From: Proteobacteria bacterium UBA981
Lineage (GTDB): Bacteria > Pseudomonadota > Gammaproteobacteria > Ga0077536
Direction: 5' to 3'
Length of the DNA stretch: 51,831 nt
NCBI GenBank assembly: GCA_002292285.1
Contig: DBBP01000030.1
Location: 1 to 51,831, forward strand
Part shown: in pieces, positions 43,169-51,027 of the stretch
Layout of the letters: each line of letters begins with the position of its first letter
Numbering within the stretch: position 1 is the stretch's first letter
The notes under the pieces: generated by a model
Databases searched by the model: none
The model's input: only the letters and a program-made list of their open reading frames with translations
What the model was told of the DNA's origin: nothing
Program-made: the position numbers and the translations under genes

Positions 43169-43261
43169 CAAAATTCTCCGTAAGACAACGAATCTGTCAG
43201 AGCGCTTGTCTGCAGGGGGGATGAAAAAGAGGTCGGCGTAGCGCTATGTTCGATACGTTGG

Positions 43262-43900
43262 TCAGTCCGTGTCTTCAAGTGCCGTCCTCATCATTGCAAG
43301 CAGTTCTGATGCGGGTTGTTCGCTCTCAAGCGCAGCCAATACAGACGCTTGGTTCTCCGCCGGTTGATTCTGGCTTGCTTTGGTCTTGCCTTCTATTCGC
43401 GTCACGGTTACTTCAAGACCGACCAACGCTGCAATCATTCGCTTGATGTAATCAGCTGGGGCGTCTGCGACCGACCATGGTGCTGGGCGAGCCGATTCAT
43501 TCTGTTGGGTTAGTTCTTCGAGCTGGGCTTCGACCCAATCGGCTTCATCGCGAATACAGATACTGCCGTGCATATGAACGACGGCGTAGTTCCAGGTCGG
43601 AACGACTTTGCCGTGTACTGGTTTAGTCGCGTACCAGGACGGGGAGATATATCCGTTCGCGCCCTGAAAAATCACAACAGCATCCCGCGCTGCACTCAGT
43701 TCAGATGTAAGCGGATTGGCGCGTGGCACATGGGCTCTAAGGCGACACACCTTGTTTTTGGCAACATCCGCAACAAAAGGGATGTGGTTAACCAGCAGCC
43801 CGGTTTCTGTAGCCACAACCAGCGTACCCAGGGGATTGGCACGTAGTAGCCCGAGCAGCTTGGTGTTGTCGGTTTCCTGAAAGTGGTTCGGCGTATACAT
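43262..43900 (-). CDS. FMN-binding PaiB-like transcriptional regulator
   Basis: A 212-residue member of the PaiB family. Signature stretches are MYTPNHFQETD, GTLVVATETGLLVNHIPFVADV, FQGANGYISPSWYATKPVHGKVVPTWNYAVVHMHG, and the C-terminal KRMIAALVGLEVTVTRIEGKTKASQNQP. The split barrel binds FMN in relatives. PaiB from Bacillus affects protease and sporulation genes; family members in proteobacteria are not well characterised. A good ribosome binding site is not evident. Confidence 0.9.
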   Translation of the reverse strand: MYTPNHFQETDNTKLLGLLRANPLGTLVVATETGLLVNHIPFVADVAKNKVCRLRAHVPRANPLTSELSAARDAVVIFQGANGYISPSWYATKPVHGKVVPTWNYAVVHMHGSICIRDEADWVEAQLEELTQQNESARPAPWSVADAPADYIKRMIAALVGLEVTVTRIEGKTKASQNQPAENQASVLAALESEQPASELLAMMRTALEDTD

Positions 43901-44098
43901 GAGTGTAGAAAGCTAGCGGGAAGTTACTGAGCGGCCGCTCGGAATCGAATTTCCGGAGCGGGGGCCATGTGTGATTCTTGCACGGCATGTTCACTCGTTT
44001 GGCAGTTTCTATGCATCATCTGCAACTTTGAACTCGTCGAGCTTATTGCGAGCCACATTCGCGTATTGTGCCCACATGCCCACTTCGGATAGACCAAC

Positions 44099-44557
44099 AT
44101 GAAAGCAAAAGCGATTTTCAGCCCATTGTTAGCGGCACTGATGTTTTGTTCGTTTCCGGTCCTCGCGGCGGATAGTAGCTTAAGCCAACAACTTGTTCAT
44201 ATCGCCTTCAGCGAAACCGAACGACAGGTCATGGAGCGCTATTTCGACGGACAGATCGGCGAACGGCAAGAATCCGGTAAAAAACATAAGCACAAAAGCG
44301 CTAAAGGCGGTAAAGGCAAGAAAGGACTGCCGCCGGGTCTGGCAAAAAAGGGCTCGCTGCCGCCAGGCCTCGCAAAGCGCGAGACGTTACCGCCCGGCCT
44401 TTCCAGGCAGCCGCTGCCGACAGAGCTGGACAGCAGACTGCCACCGCTGCGAGAAGGGTTGGAGCGGGTGATCATCGACGGCAGTGTGGTGCTGATAGAA
44501 CAGGCCACCGGCACCGTGCTCGACATCCTTGAGCATATTGCGACCGGGAATCGCTAG
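44099..44557 (+). CDS. Exported protein with LPPGL repeats (RcnB/CigR-like)
   Basis: A 152-residue protein with a signal peptide (cleavage after LAA24 or nearby). A lysine-rich stretch (about 61-76) precedes three LPPGL motifs at 77-81, 87-91 and 97-101, spaced ten residues apart. The end (LPPLREGLERVIIDGSVVLIEQATGTVLDIL) is a short beta-hairpin region. The arrangement resembles proteins called RcnB-like or CigR-like; a periplasmic role is likely but unproven. Confidence 0.75.
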   Translation: MKAKAIFSPLLAALMFCSFPVLAADSSLSQQLVHIAFSETERQVMERYFDGQIGERQESGKKHKHKSAKGGKGKKGLPPGLAKKGSLPPGLAKRETLPPGLSRQPLPTELDSRLPPLREGLERVIIDGSVVLIEQATGTVLDILEHIATGNR

Positions 44558-44573
44558 CACTCATTTCTGAGTG
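44558..44573. terminator. Short hairpin between convergent genes
   Basis: CACTCA, loop TTTC, TGAGTG, directly after the LPPGL-repeat gene's stop and before the end of the minus-strand OmpW-like gene. Confidence 0.45.
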
Positions 44574-44592
44574 TGTTGCGTAACTGGACGCC

Positions 44593-45375
44593 TCAAAAAC
44601 GATAACCGATGCCCGCACCGACGACCCAGGGATCGATATCGAGGTCGACACGCAAGCCGGCGCCGAGACCCTTAACTAACAGCGATGCGGTGGTTTCAAC
44701 GTCGACATATTTCACATCGATGTTGGCGAACCAGTTACCACCGATATCCCAGTCGACGCCAAATTGCGCGGCCCAACCCCAGGAACTTGAGGTATCGATA
44801 TCTACTGAACTGTTGAGCGTCCGCTCAAGACGATCGCTCGCGTCGTTCCACAACATGGCAGTGTAATTGACCCCAAATCCGGCGTAAGGGCGGATGCCAG
44901 CATTGGGGCGAAAGTGATATTGCAGCGTGACGGTGGGAGGCAACACCCACACATCAAATATTTTCATGTTGTCGGTAACCCCAAGGCCGGTGAGCGTGGT
45001 GTCACTGCCGTCAATGGAGACATCGTGCTTCGCAATCCCGGCGATGGCTTCGATACCAAAGTGCGGGGTGATCATATAGGTCACATCCAGTTCCGGCACG
45101 ACCGATTCATCGACACTCACGCCGGCGTTGAGCGGTATACGCGCGGCGCCGGCTTCGAGATTGATGTGGGTACTGCTGTCATCGGGAATGAGACCGATAA
45201 CGCGACCACGGATGCGCCATTTCGAGTCTGCAGGCGAACTGTCGCCCGCCTTTGCAGCCCCACAACCGATGATCGCAGTGATGCAGAAAACCAGCAGCGC
45301 CTGTGTACGGCGGTCGGCGCACGAACCATTGGTAGGCGTCATTTCTTTTCGAACCAAAGTCACTCTCCCGATCAT
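44593..45375 (-). CDS. OmpW-like outer membrane protein
   Basis: A 260-residue protein with a signal peptide (LLVFCITAIIGCGAAKAGDS) and an eight-stranded barrel in the OmpW style: WRIRGRVIGLIPDDSS, LDVTYMITPHFGIEAIAG, PTVTLQYHF, PYAGFGVNYTAMLW and the terminal GAGIGYRF, which ends in Phe as most outer-membrane barrels do. OmpW forms a hydrophobic channel and is activated by FNR in E. coli. The ATG at 45375 has AGGA immediately upstream but very close, and the ATG at 45342 is an alternative. Confidence 0.85.
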   Translation of the reverse strand: MIGRVTLVRKEMTPTNGSCADRRTQALLVFCITAIIGCGAAKAGDSSPADSKWRIRGRVIGLIPDDSSTHINLEAGAARIPLNAGVSVDESVVPELDVTYMITPHFGIEAIAGIAKHDVSIDGSDTTLTGLGVTDNMKIFDVWVLPPTVTLQYHFRPNAGIRPYAGFGVNYTAMLWNDASDRLERTLNSSVDIDTSSSWGWAAQFGVDWDIGGNWFANIDVKYVDVETTASLLVKGLGAGLRVDLDIDPWVVGAGIGYRF

Positions 45376-45457
45376 TTCCTAAGGCTGAAACTCGCGTGAG
45401 CCAGAGGCTATTTGGCCAGTCTCTTGAATACGATAGTGGCGGCGTATCCGACCCATA

Positions 45458-45471
45458 CTGATCTGGATCAA
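45458..45471 (-). promoter_or_regulatory. FNR-type box of the OmpW-like gene
   Basis: CTGAT-CTGG-ATCAA, one mismatch to the consensus. TATCGT on the minus strand (45430-45435) is centred 32 bp away, a plausible -10. Confidence 0.65.
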
Positions 45472-45753
45472 CTTGCTCCAAAATGGACAACTGTTCGGAT
45501 ATATCCCGATTGAAGTCGATAAGCGGTTGTCATCCTGCCGGTTCGGTCGACACTGGAGCCAAGTTTTTTGTGCCTCCGGTTTGGTCAGGTATCTGTGTTG
45601 CTGCGTTGGTTTGCGCCGAAGTTCTATCGGCCTTGTCGGGGAACGCGGAGCCAGCAAGACCCGGCCAAGCGGTCAACCGGGAACGATTCTGATAACAGGG
45701 GAATCTGCGCTAAACCGATCGCTGATACGTGCTTTCTTAGCGCGGTCCAATGG

Positions 45754-46413
45754 CTACCTTCTAATCCATGCCAGCATGAAGTCGATAGCTGCTTCGATGT
45801 CATCAGAAAAAAGCTGCAGTTGGTCGCCCCGCGCCGGCATTCTTAGAAAGCCTTCATTCGCGTGCGCTTGAAGCACCGTATGCCAGTTCGGTGACCGCGC
45901 GGCCCAGGCAGCGCGATCGCCAATGATCGGTGCACCATTGACGCCGGTGTTGTGGCAATCCTTACAGATGGTTTGATAGACCAGACGACCTTCGGCTGCC
46001 CCTGGCGCCAATATCGACGGCGGCATGATTTGACCGATCATAAAATCCACTGCGGCTTTCACTTCCATTTCCGGTAGGTTTGGATTGGCACCTTTGGCCG
46101 GCATGCCTAGAAAACCGTCAGACGCATGTTCATTCAGCACAGCGGTCCATTCCGGCGTGCGGGCTACCCAATCAGGTACGTGACCGAGCAATGGCGCGCC
46201 CTTCAGTCCGCTCTGATGACAACCGGCACATTCGCGTTCGTAAACAACCTTGCCAGCGCGAATTGGCGCTATCGGTGCTTCTGCCTTACCGCCGTGTTCG
46301 CGTGCTTCAACGATTCCGAACTGAGCGTCATTGCCGGAACTGAAAAGCAACGGCGCAACCAGAGTTAAGGCGAGCGCAACAAAAAAGGGCTGATGTGGTC
46401 GTGCGGAAATCAT
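45754..46413 (-). CDS. Diheme cytochrome c made of two similar halves
   Basis: A 219-residue periplasmic protein (signal peptide with FFVALALTLVAPLLF). Heme sites are CAGCH at 62-66 and CKDCH at 150-154. The two halves look duplicated: GAPLLGHVPDWVARTPEW and later GFLGMPAKG match GAPIIGDRAAWAARSPNW and GFLRMPARG, with MPAKG and MPARG giving the axial Met. Each half is cytochrome c5-like. It may donate electrons to the cbb3 oxidase. AGGAGA lies before the ATG, and an FNR-type box is centred 103 bp upstream. Confidence 0.88.
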   Translation of the reverse strand: MISARPHQPFFVALALTLVAPLLFSSGNDAQFGIVEAREHGGKAEAPIAPIRAGKVVYERECAGCHQSGLKGAPLLGHVPDWVARTPEWTAVLNEHASDGFLGMPAKGANPNLPEMEVKAAVDFMIGQIMPPSILAPGAAEGRLVYQTICKDCHNTGVNGAPIIGDRAAWAARSPNWHTVLQAHANEGFLRMPARGDQLQLFSDDIEAAIDFMLAWIRR

Positions 46414-46754
46414 TAGCCGTTCTCCTGTTACTGCCTGCAGACAGACGACTTGTCGTCACTATCACAAGTCAGTTCAAGGGGATGTTAGATAGGTGCGCTC
46501 GCCGATAAATTGATCTTGATCATCAGAATATCGAATGCGGCGCACGCTTGCTTTTATACCGCCAAATTCGAGCGCTCAGAGAGCGCACAATGTGAAGGCA
46601 AGTTTCGACCTTTTTGCCAACAGACGGTCGCAGGGCATCGCGTGGCGGTGGCTTACCGTGATGTTCCGAACCCGGCCGTCGCATTCCAATTACGCGTTGA
46701 TTTCTTGACCTTACGCAACCGGCGGACGGTTAGCGGCCGCATAGAATCGCAGGT
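46414..46754. other. Divergent intergenic region with one FNR-type box
   Basis: About 340 bases between the diheme cytochrome gene (minus) and the Na/Pi-type transporter gene (plus). Apart from the FNR-type box at 46510-46523 no gene or repeat is apparent; a 95-codon plus frame across it looks like chance. Confidence 0.5.
46510..46523 (-). promoter_or_regulatory. FNR-type box of the diheme cytochrome gene
   Basis: TTGAT-CTTG-ATCAT, one mismatch to the consensus. TAACAT on the minus strand (46482-46487) is centred 32 bp away. Confidence 0.65.
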
Positions 46755-48395
46755 ATGGGCGGTGCGTTACAGAATTTTTCCGTACCGGGCGTGCTGATCA
46801 CAGGATTAGCGTTGTTCGTGTACGGCATGAGTCAGCTCGAAAGCGGTGTACGCGCGCTAGGCTATAAGTCATTCAAACAGGCGCTGTCGCGATCGACTGC
46901 CTCACCTGTGAGTAGCGCCGGCGTTGGTGTAGCCGTCACCGCTGTGCTGCAAAGCAGTTCAATGGTGAGCCTGCTCGTGCTGGCGTTTGCCAGTGCCGGG
47001 GTGCTGCCGCTGTATAACGCTATTGGCATCATTCTGGGCGCTAATCTCGGTACGACGTTCACGGGCTGGTTGGTCGCGACCATTGGATTCAAATTCGCCC
47101 TGACGCCACTCGCCTTGCCCTTGATGGCGCTCGGTGGCGTGCTCCAGCTGGTATCGAACCGGCCTGCCGGTGCGAAAGGCATGGGCACTGCCTTGTTCGG
47201 CTTCGGCATGCTCATCTTCGGGCTCGATATGATGAAAGGATCGGTGGCCGAACTGCCGCAGCATTGGCCGCTCGATGCTTTCAAGGGCCACGGTAGTTGG
47301 GTCTACTTTTGTGTTGGCGCGGCTGCCGCGGCGTTGATCCAGTCGAGTTCGGCGACGTTGATGCTCACCTTAACCGCGCTGCATGGCGGGTTGCTCGAGT
47401 TGCCAGCTGCTGCTGCCCTGGTCATCGGCGCGGACCTCGGAACGACAAGCACAACTGCCCTTGGCAGTATCGGCGGACATTACGTCAAACGACAATTGGC
47501 GCTTGCCCACATTATCTTCAATGTTGTCGTCGACTTGTCGGCGTTTTTCATCCTGCTGCCAGCCTTGCCCCGATTGCTGGGGATTGTCGGTGACATCCAA
47601 CCGATTTACGCACTCGTTGGCTTTCACAGTCTGTTTAATCTGCTCGGGCTACTGCTGTTTCTGCCGTTTCTTAAGCCTTTCTCGCATTGGGTCGGGCGGC
47701 GTTTTGTCGACGCTTCGCCTATTCAAAGGACGCTGCACCTGCAATCTACAACCGTTCCGGAAGCAGCGCTGGCAGCGGTCGCCGGGGTATTGGCAAGCAT
47801 ACGCCTGGATGCCGTGGTGCTGGTGCTGCACGCTTTCCGACTACGCCCCGAGCAACTGAGTCTGACAACCGATGTTGCGAATGCACTCGGTGATAGCTTT
47901 GGGTCGCGCATCAGTTCGGAGCAACGCTACGCAACGGTCAAGGAGCAAGAGGCCGACCTGTTAGCGTTTTCCGTCCGCTTGCAACAACAACCGCTTGAAC
48001 CCGCACAAGTAGAGCATTTGACACGCCACATGCGCGAGGCGCGCGCGCTGACGTACGGCACTAAAACGATTAAGGATATCCGCGAGAACCTGGTGGCCAT
48101 GCGTCATAGCGAGACCCCGGCGGTGCAGGATCTGCATCACCGCCACCGTCAGCTGATTAAGTCGCTTTACAATCGCTTGCTACCGGTGACCAACAGCAGC
48201 GGTGTGACGAGTCTGGATCGGGAAGCGATCGCAGAGCTGCTGCGCGCCAATCAACAGCACTACGAGGCAGCGAATGAATCGGTGCGTGAATTGCTTGTGA
48301 ATGTCGGCGTCAGTGGTACGGAACTATCTACTATTCTGAACGTAAACCGCGACATACATCACGCAGTCAAAGACTGGCTTCAGGCGCTTGAGTGA
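46755..48395 (+). CDS. Na/Pi-cotransporter family protein with PhoU-like tail
   Basis: A 546-residue protein. The first 330 residues hold about eight membrane spans in two repeats, each with the QSSS motif (VLQSSSMVSLLVL and LIQSSSATLMLTL) and a downstream GANLGTTFTG / GADLGTTSTTA motif, which form the sodium/phosphate site of NptA-like transporters. The last 200 residues are a soluble helical PhoU-like domain with LHHRHRQLIKSLYNRLL. Phosphate import or export is likely but not proven. Confidence 0.9.
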   Translation: MGGALQNFSVPGVLITGLALFVYGMSQLESGVRALGYKSFKQALSRSTASPVSSAGVGVAVTAVLQSSSMVSLLVLAFASAGVLPLYNAIGIILGANLGTTFTGWLVATIGFKFALTPLALPLMALGGVLQLVSNRPAGAKGMGTALFGFGMLIFGLDMMKGSVAELPQHWPLDAFKGHGSWVYFCVGAAAAALIQSSSATLMLTLTALHGGLLELPAAAALVIGADLGTTSTTALGSIGGHYVKRQLALAHIIFNVVVDLSAFFILLPALPRLLGIVGDIQPIYALVGFHSLFNLLGLLLFLPFLKPFSHWVGRRFVDASPIQRTLHLQSTTVPEAALAAVAGVLASIRLDAVVLVLHAFRLRPEQLSLTTDVANALGDSFGSRISSEQRYATVKEQEADLLAFSVRLQQQPLEPAQVEHLTRHMREARALTYGTKTIKDIRENLVAMRHSETPAVQDLHHRHRQLIKSLYNRLLPVTNSSGVTSLDREAIAELLRANQQHYEAANESVRELLVNVGVSGTELSTILNVNRDIHHAVKDWLQALE

Positions 48396-48526
48396 GATGT
48401 TGAATCAAGCATGTGTCGGATGGGAGGAGACATCTGAACCGTCGGTGAGCGCGACAAAAAGTCGGCGTGTGATGCTAAATCCCCCGCCCACAATGCGAGC
48501 AACCGTCTCATGCGTCCATCGGACTT

Positions 48527-49084
48527 CTAGCCCCGGGCGGCGACGACAGCGTCGTGAAGTCGTGTAAAGCCCTCGCGTAATTCGGTAGCAAATATCGGGT
48601 CGGGTTTGCCGCCGTGTTCGAGTTCATAGGCCGCCAGGTCGTCGTCGCTGAGCGCCTCGGTTGCGGCCGAGAAAATCTCGCTTTCCTCAAGATTGAGGTG
48701 GCCCTGCTGGCGTGCCAGGAAGTTTTCAGCCGCTGAAACAATCGCGCTTCGCGCTACCACATGCTCGCTGCAGACGGCTTCCATCAGCCGATAGAACTCC
48801 ATACCAAGTTCGGCAATTTCTCGGTGATCGTCACGAACGATGGCCAGTTCCCCCTTCAGATCAGGCCGCTTGAGTTCCAATAGCGCAAAGATTTCGTCTT
48901 CCAGGGGATGATGGACGGTGTCCGGGAATGACATGAAATAACGAGCGATGTCGCGCATCATCGGATAGTCGACGTCAGCCGAATTGTTCTGCATGAGACT
49001 CAGCTGCCCGGCGATCAGTTCGAGTAACTCGGACATGTTGATGTGATCGCGATGCAGTTTGTCTATCAATCCAGGCATCATCAT
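48527..49084 (-). CDS. Hemerythrin-domain protein
   Basis: A 185-residue four-helix protein with the hemerythrin HHE pattern. LHRDHINMSE gives the first His, and HHPLEDEIFALLE gives the His-His with x3-E. VRDDHREIAELG and then QQGHLNLEESEIF give the remaining His/Glu ligands of a di-iron site. Such domains bind oxygen or nitric oxide and serve as stores, sensors or stress proteins. Three consecutive ATGs (49084, 49081 and 49078) follow GGGAGA, and by Shine-Dalgarno spacing the later ones fit better. The FNR-type box at 49226 lies upstream. Confidence 0.9.
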   Translation of the reverse strand: MMMPGLIDKLHRDHINMSELLELIAGQLSLMQNNSADVDYPMMRDIARYFMSFPDTVHHPLEDEIFALLELKRPDLKGELAIVRDDHREIAELGMEFYRLMEAVCSEHVVARSAIVSAAENFLARQQGHLNLEESEIFSAATEALSDDDLAAYELEHGGKPDPIFATELREGFTRLHDAVVAARG

Positions 49085-49225
49085 TCTCCCGTGACGACTT
49101 AGTCCATGGTGGAAAACAGGTCGCGCGGTGTTCGGTGGTTGTCACGCGCTATGCGTAATTTACGCGGCTATATAGCAACGCCGAAGACCCTGGCCGCAGT
49201 ATGTCGGTGGAATAACTTCCGAGAA

Positions 49226-49239
49226 TTGATTTACATCAG
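49226..49239 (-). promoter_or_regulatory. FNR-type box upstream of the hemerythrin gene
   Basis: TTGAT-TTAC-ATCAG, one mismatch to the consensus. On the minus strand CATACT (49198-49203) is centred 32 bp away. The plus side has no -10 at the matching place, which points to the hemerythrin gene as the target with a leader of about 105 bases. Confidence 0.55.
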
Positions 49240-49454
49240 GAAGACATCATGTGGACAGGTGCATTGACGCGATCAGCACGGAAAAGCGCGTTGGCTGATC
49301 CAGGTCATGGACGGCACTTAAACCCATGTGACCATGGCGGGCTATACGGCCATGAGAACGTAATAGCAGTCTTGAGATTTGCGTGCTCGGCCGGCGTACC
49401 GATTACCGGGGGCGGGCAGTGCAAATCGCGATCTAAAAAAAAGGGAGCACTACG

Positions 49455-49598
49455 ATGTTTGTTAACGAACATTCACCGAAAGTTGCCGTTGGTGCCCACA
49501 CTTCGCCGTTACCGGGGCAGTCGCAACTTGACGGACCCGGGATGTTGCCACGGGCGCTTCGGCCCCATAAGGTCCGCCCCATCACCGGAGGCGGGTAA
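49455..49598 (+). CDS. Possible small 47-residue protein
   Basis: A frame starting MFVNEHSPKVAVGAHTSP and ending VRPITGGG, with GGGAG about seven bases before the ATG. The Shine-Dalgarno sequence is good, but the composition (Pro, Gly, Arg) is only moderately protein-like and no family is known. Confidence 0.25.
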   Translation: MFVNEHSPKVAVGAHTSPLPGQSQLDGPGMLPRALRPHKVRPITGGG

Positions 49599-49681
49599 AG
49601 GCCTTTGGCATTTTGGGAATAGGCCGCGCGCCCGAATGGACATGCTTAGCAATCCCGATCCTATTTTCGTAGCGGTTAGTT

Positions 49682-50884
49682 GTGACTGAACCCACATTAA
49701 GACGAAGCGTGTCTCTGCCGTTGCTCACGCTGTACGGTCTGGGCACGATCGTGGGCGCCGGCATTTACGTTCTTATCGCCGCAGTAGCCAGCCAGGCTGG
49801 CGGGGCAATGCCGTTTGCTTTTCTTTTGGCCGCGGTGATCGCTGGCTTCACCGCATTTTCGTACGCGGAGCTTGGTGCTCGGTTTCCGTTCAGTGCTGGC
49901 GAAGCGGTTTATATTGATAATGCTTTTTCGATGCGCCTCGCCACCCTGCTTATCGGGTACGCCGTGGTGTTTGTCGGCATCTCGTCCGCGGCCACCATTT
50001 CGCGCAGCTTTTGCGGTTATCTCAGCGTCTTTATCGACATGCCCGACACGGTCGTGATATCCGTTTTGGTACTTTCGCTAGGTACCATCGCCGCGATCGG
50101 CATCGGCATCTCGGTCTGGTTCGCCACCATCATCACCTTGATCTCGCTCATCGGTTTGTTCATCGTTCTGGGGGTCGCCTGGGATCCTGGAATATTGATC
50201 GCCGAGCCGCATCGGCTTGCGGTCGGCGATCACGGCTACGTCGGCGTTATGGCCGGCGCACTGCTCACGTTCTACGCGTTCATTGGCTTCGAGGACATGG
50301 TCAATATCGCCGAAGAGGTGGAATCCCCGGAGCGCAACTTACCGATCGCGATCGTTGTAGCACTGGTGGCCTCGACCTTGCTCTATCTGTTAGTCGCGCT
50401 GGCCGCCGTATCCTCTCTGCCGTTACACGAATTACAACAAAGCCGCGCGCCTCTGGCAGATATCATTGCCGCGCACGGGTACGATCCGACGCTTATTACT
50501 GGCATTAGTCTGATCTCGGTGATCAATGGCGCGCTTGTTCAGGTCATCATGGCGGCGCGGGTGTTGTTCGGGATGTCCGCGCGCGGCGTGGCGCACCGCT
50601 GGTTAGGCCTCATTTCCCCGCTAACCCGGACACCGGTGAACGCGACCGTGATTGTCGTTATTCTGGTTCTGGTTGCGGCGCTGACCCTGCCGCTGGTTAA
50701 ACTGGCGGCCATAACGAGCACAGTCACGCTGCTTATTTTTGCAGCAGTAAATGCCGCTTTACTACGTTTGCGACTGACCGCAGGGCCAGCCGTCGGAAGC
50801 GTGAACTACCCGTTGATTATTCCCGCGTTGGGTTGCTTGTTATCTCTGGTGTTGTTGTTGTTTTCATACGGAATTTCCACCTGA
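49682..50884 (+). CDS. APC-family amino acid/polyamine permease
   Basis: A 400-residue permease with about twelve membrane spans. The family core motif is in helix 1, LYGLGTIVGAGIYVLIAAVASQAGG, and AGFTAFSYAELGARFPFSAGEAVYI in helices 2-3. TFYAFIGFEDMVNIAEEVESPERNLPIAI in helix 6 and the following loop is also typical. The substrate is an amino acid or amine by family, not by evidence here. It starts with GTG, and no strong Shine-Dalgarno sequence is visible. Confidence 0.88.
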   Translation: MTEPTLRRSVSLPLLTLYGLGTIVGAGIYVLIAAVASQAGGAMPFAFLLAAVIAGFTAFSYAELGARFPFSAGEAVYIDNAFSMRLATLLIGYAVVFVGISSAATISRSFCGYLSVFIDMPDTVVISVLVLSLGTIAAIGIGISVWFATIITLISLIGLFIVLGVAWDPGILIAEPHRLAVGDHGYVGVMAGALLTFYAFIGFEDMVNIAEEVESPERNLPIAIVVALVASTLLYLLVALAAVSSLPLHELQQSRAPLADIIAAHGYDPTLITGISLISVINGALVQVIMAARVLFGMSARGVAHRWLGLISPLTRTPVNATVIVVILVLVAALTLPLVKLAAITSTVTLLIFAAVNAALLRLRLTAGPAVGSVNYPLIIPALGCLLSLVLLLFSYGIST

Positions 50885-51027
50885 AGCTGGTTAGACGACC
50901 TGGCCAGCCCAACGCGCTGGAGTCACCTGCCAACAGCGCGTATTCGTAATCGGCTCGTGTTCGATCTCGCCCACGAGCCGCGCTGCGAATTTGCTATGCT
51001 GGCCCGGTCGTCACTGCCCGCTCCGAC

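Larger units (their letters stand above)
49085..49681. other. Long divergent intergenic region
   Basis: About 600 bases between the hemerythrin gene (minus) and the APC permease gene (plus). It holds the FNR-type box at 49226-49239, an inverted repeat (CATGGC/GCCATG at 49333-49354) and one short ORF with a good Shine-Dalgarno sequence at 49455. A 146-codon plus frame from 49249 also has an AGGAAG leader, but it is Arg-, Cys- and Gly-rich and does not look like a protein. Confidence 0.5.

Noticed and set aside
43929..43942. Palindrome GAGCGGCCGCTC between the PaiB-like and LPPGL-repeat genes
   Set aside because: A short GC-rich palindrome without a T-run or repeat partner; likely chance.
46510..46797. 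95-codon plus frame across the FNR-type box before the Na/Pi transporter gene
   Set aside because: Cys/Arg-rich, overlaps the transporter start, and covers a regulatory site.
49249..49689. 146-codon plus frame with an AGGAAG leader between the hemerythrin and APC genes
   Set aside because: Rich in Arg, Cys, Gly and Pro with no hydrophobic core or motif; it overlaps the next gene's start and looks like a chance frame.
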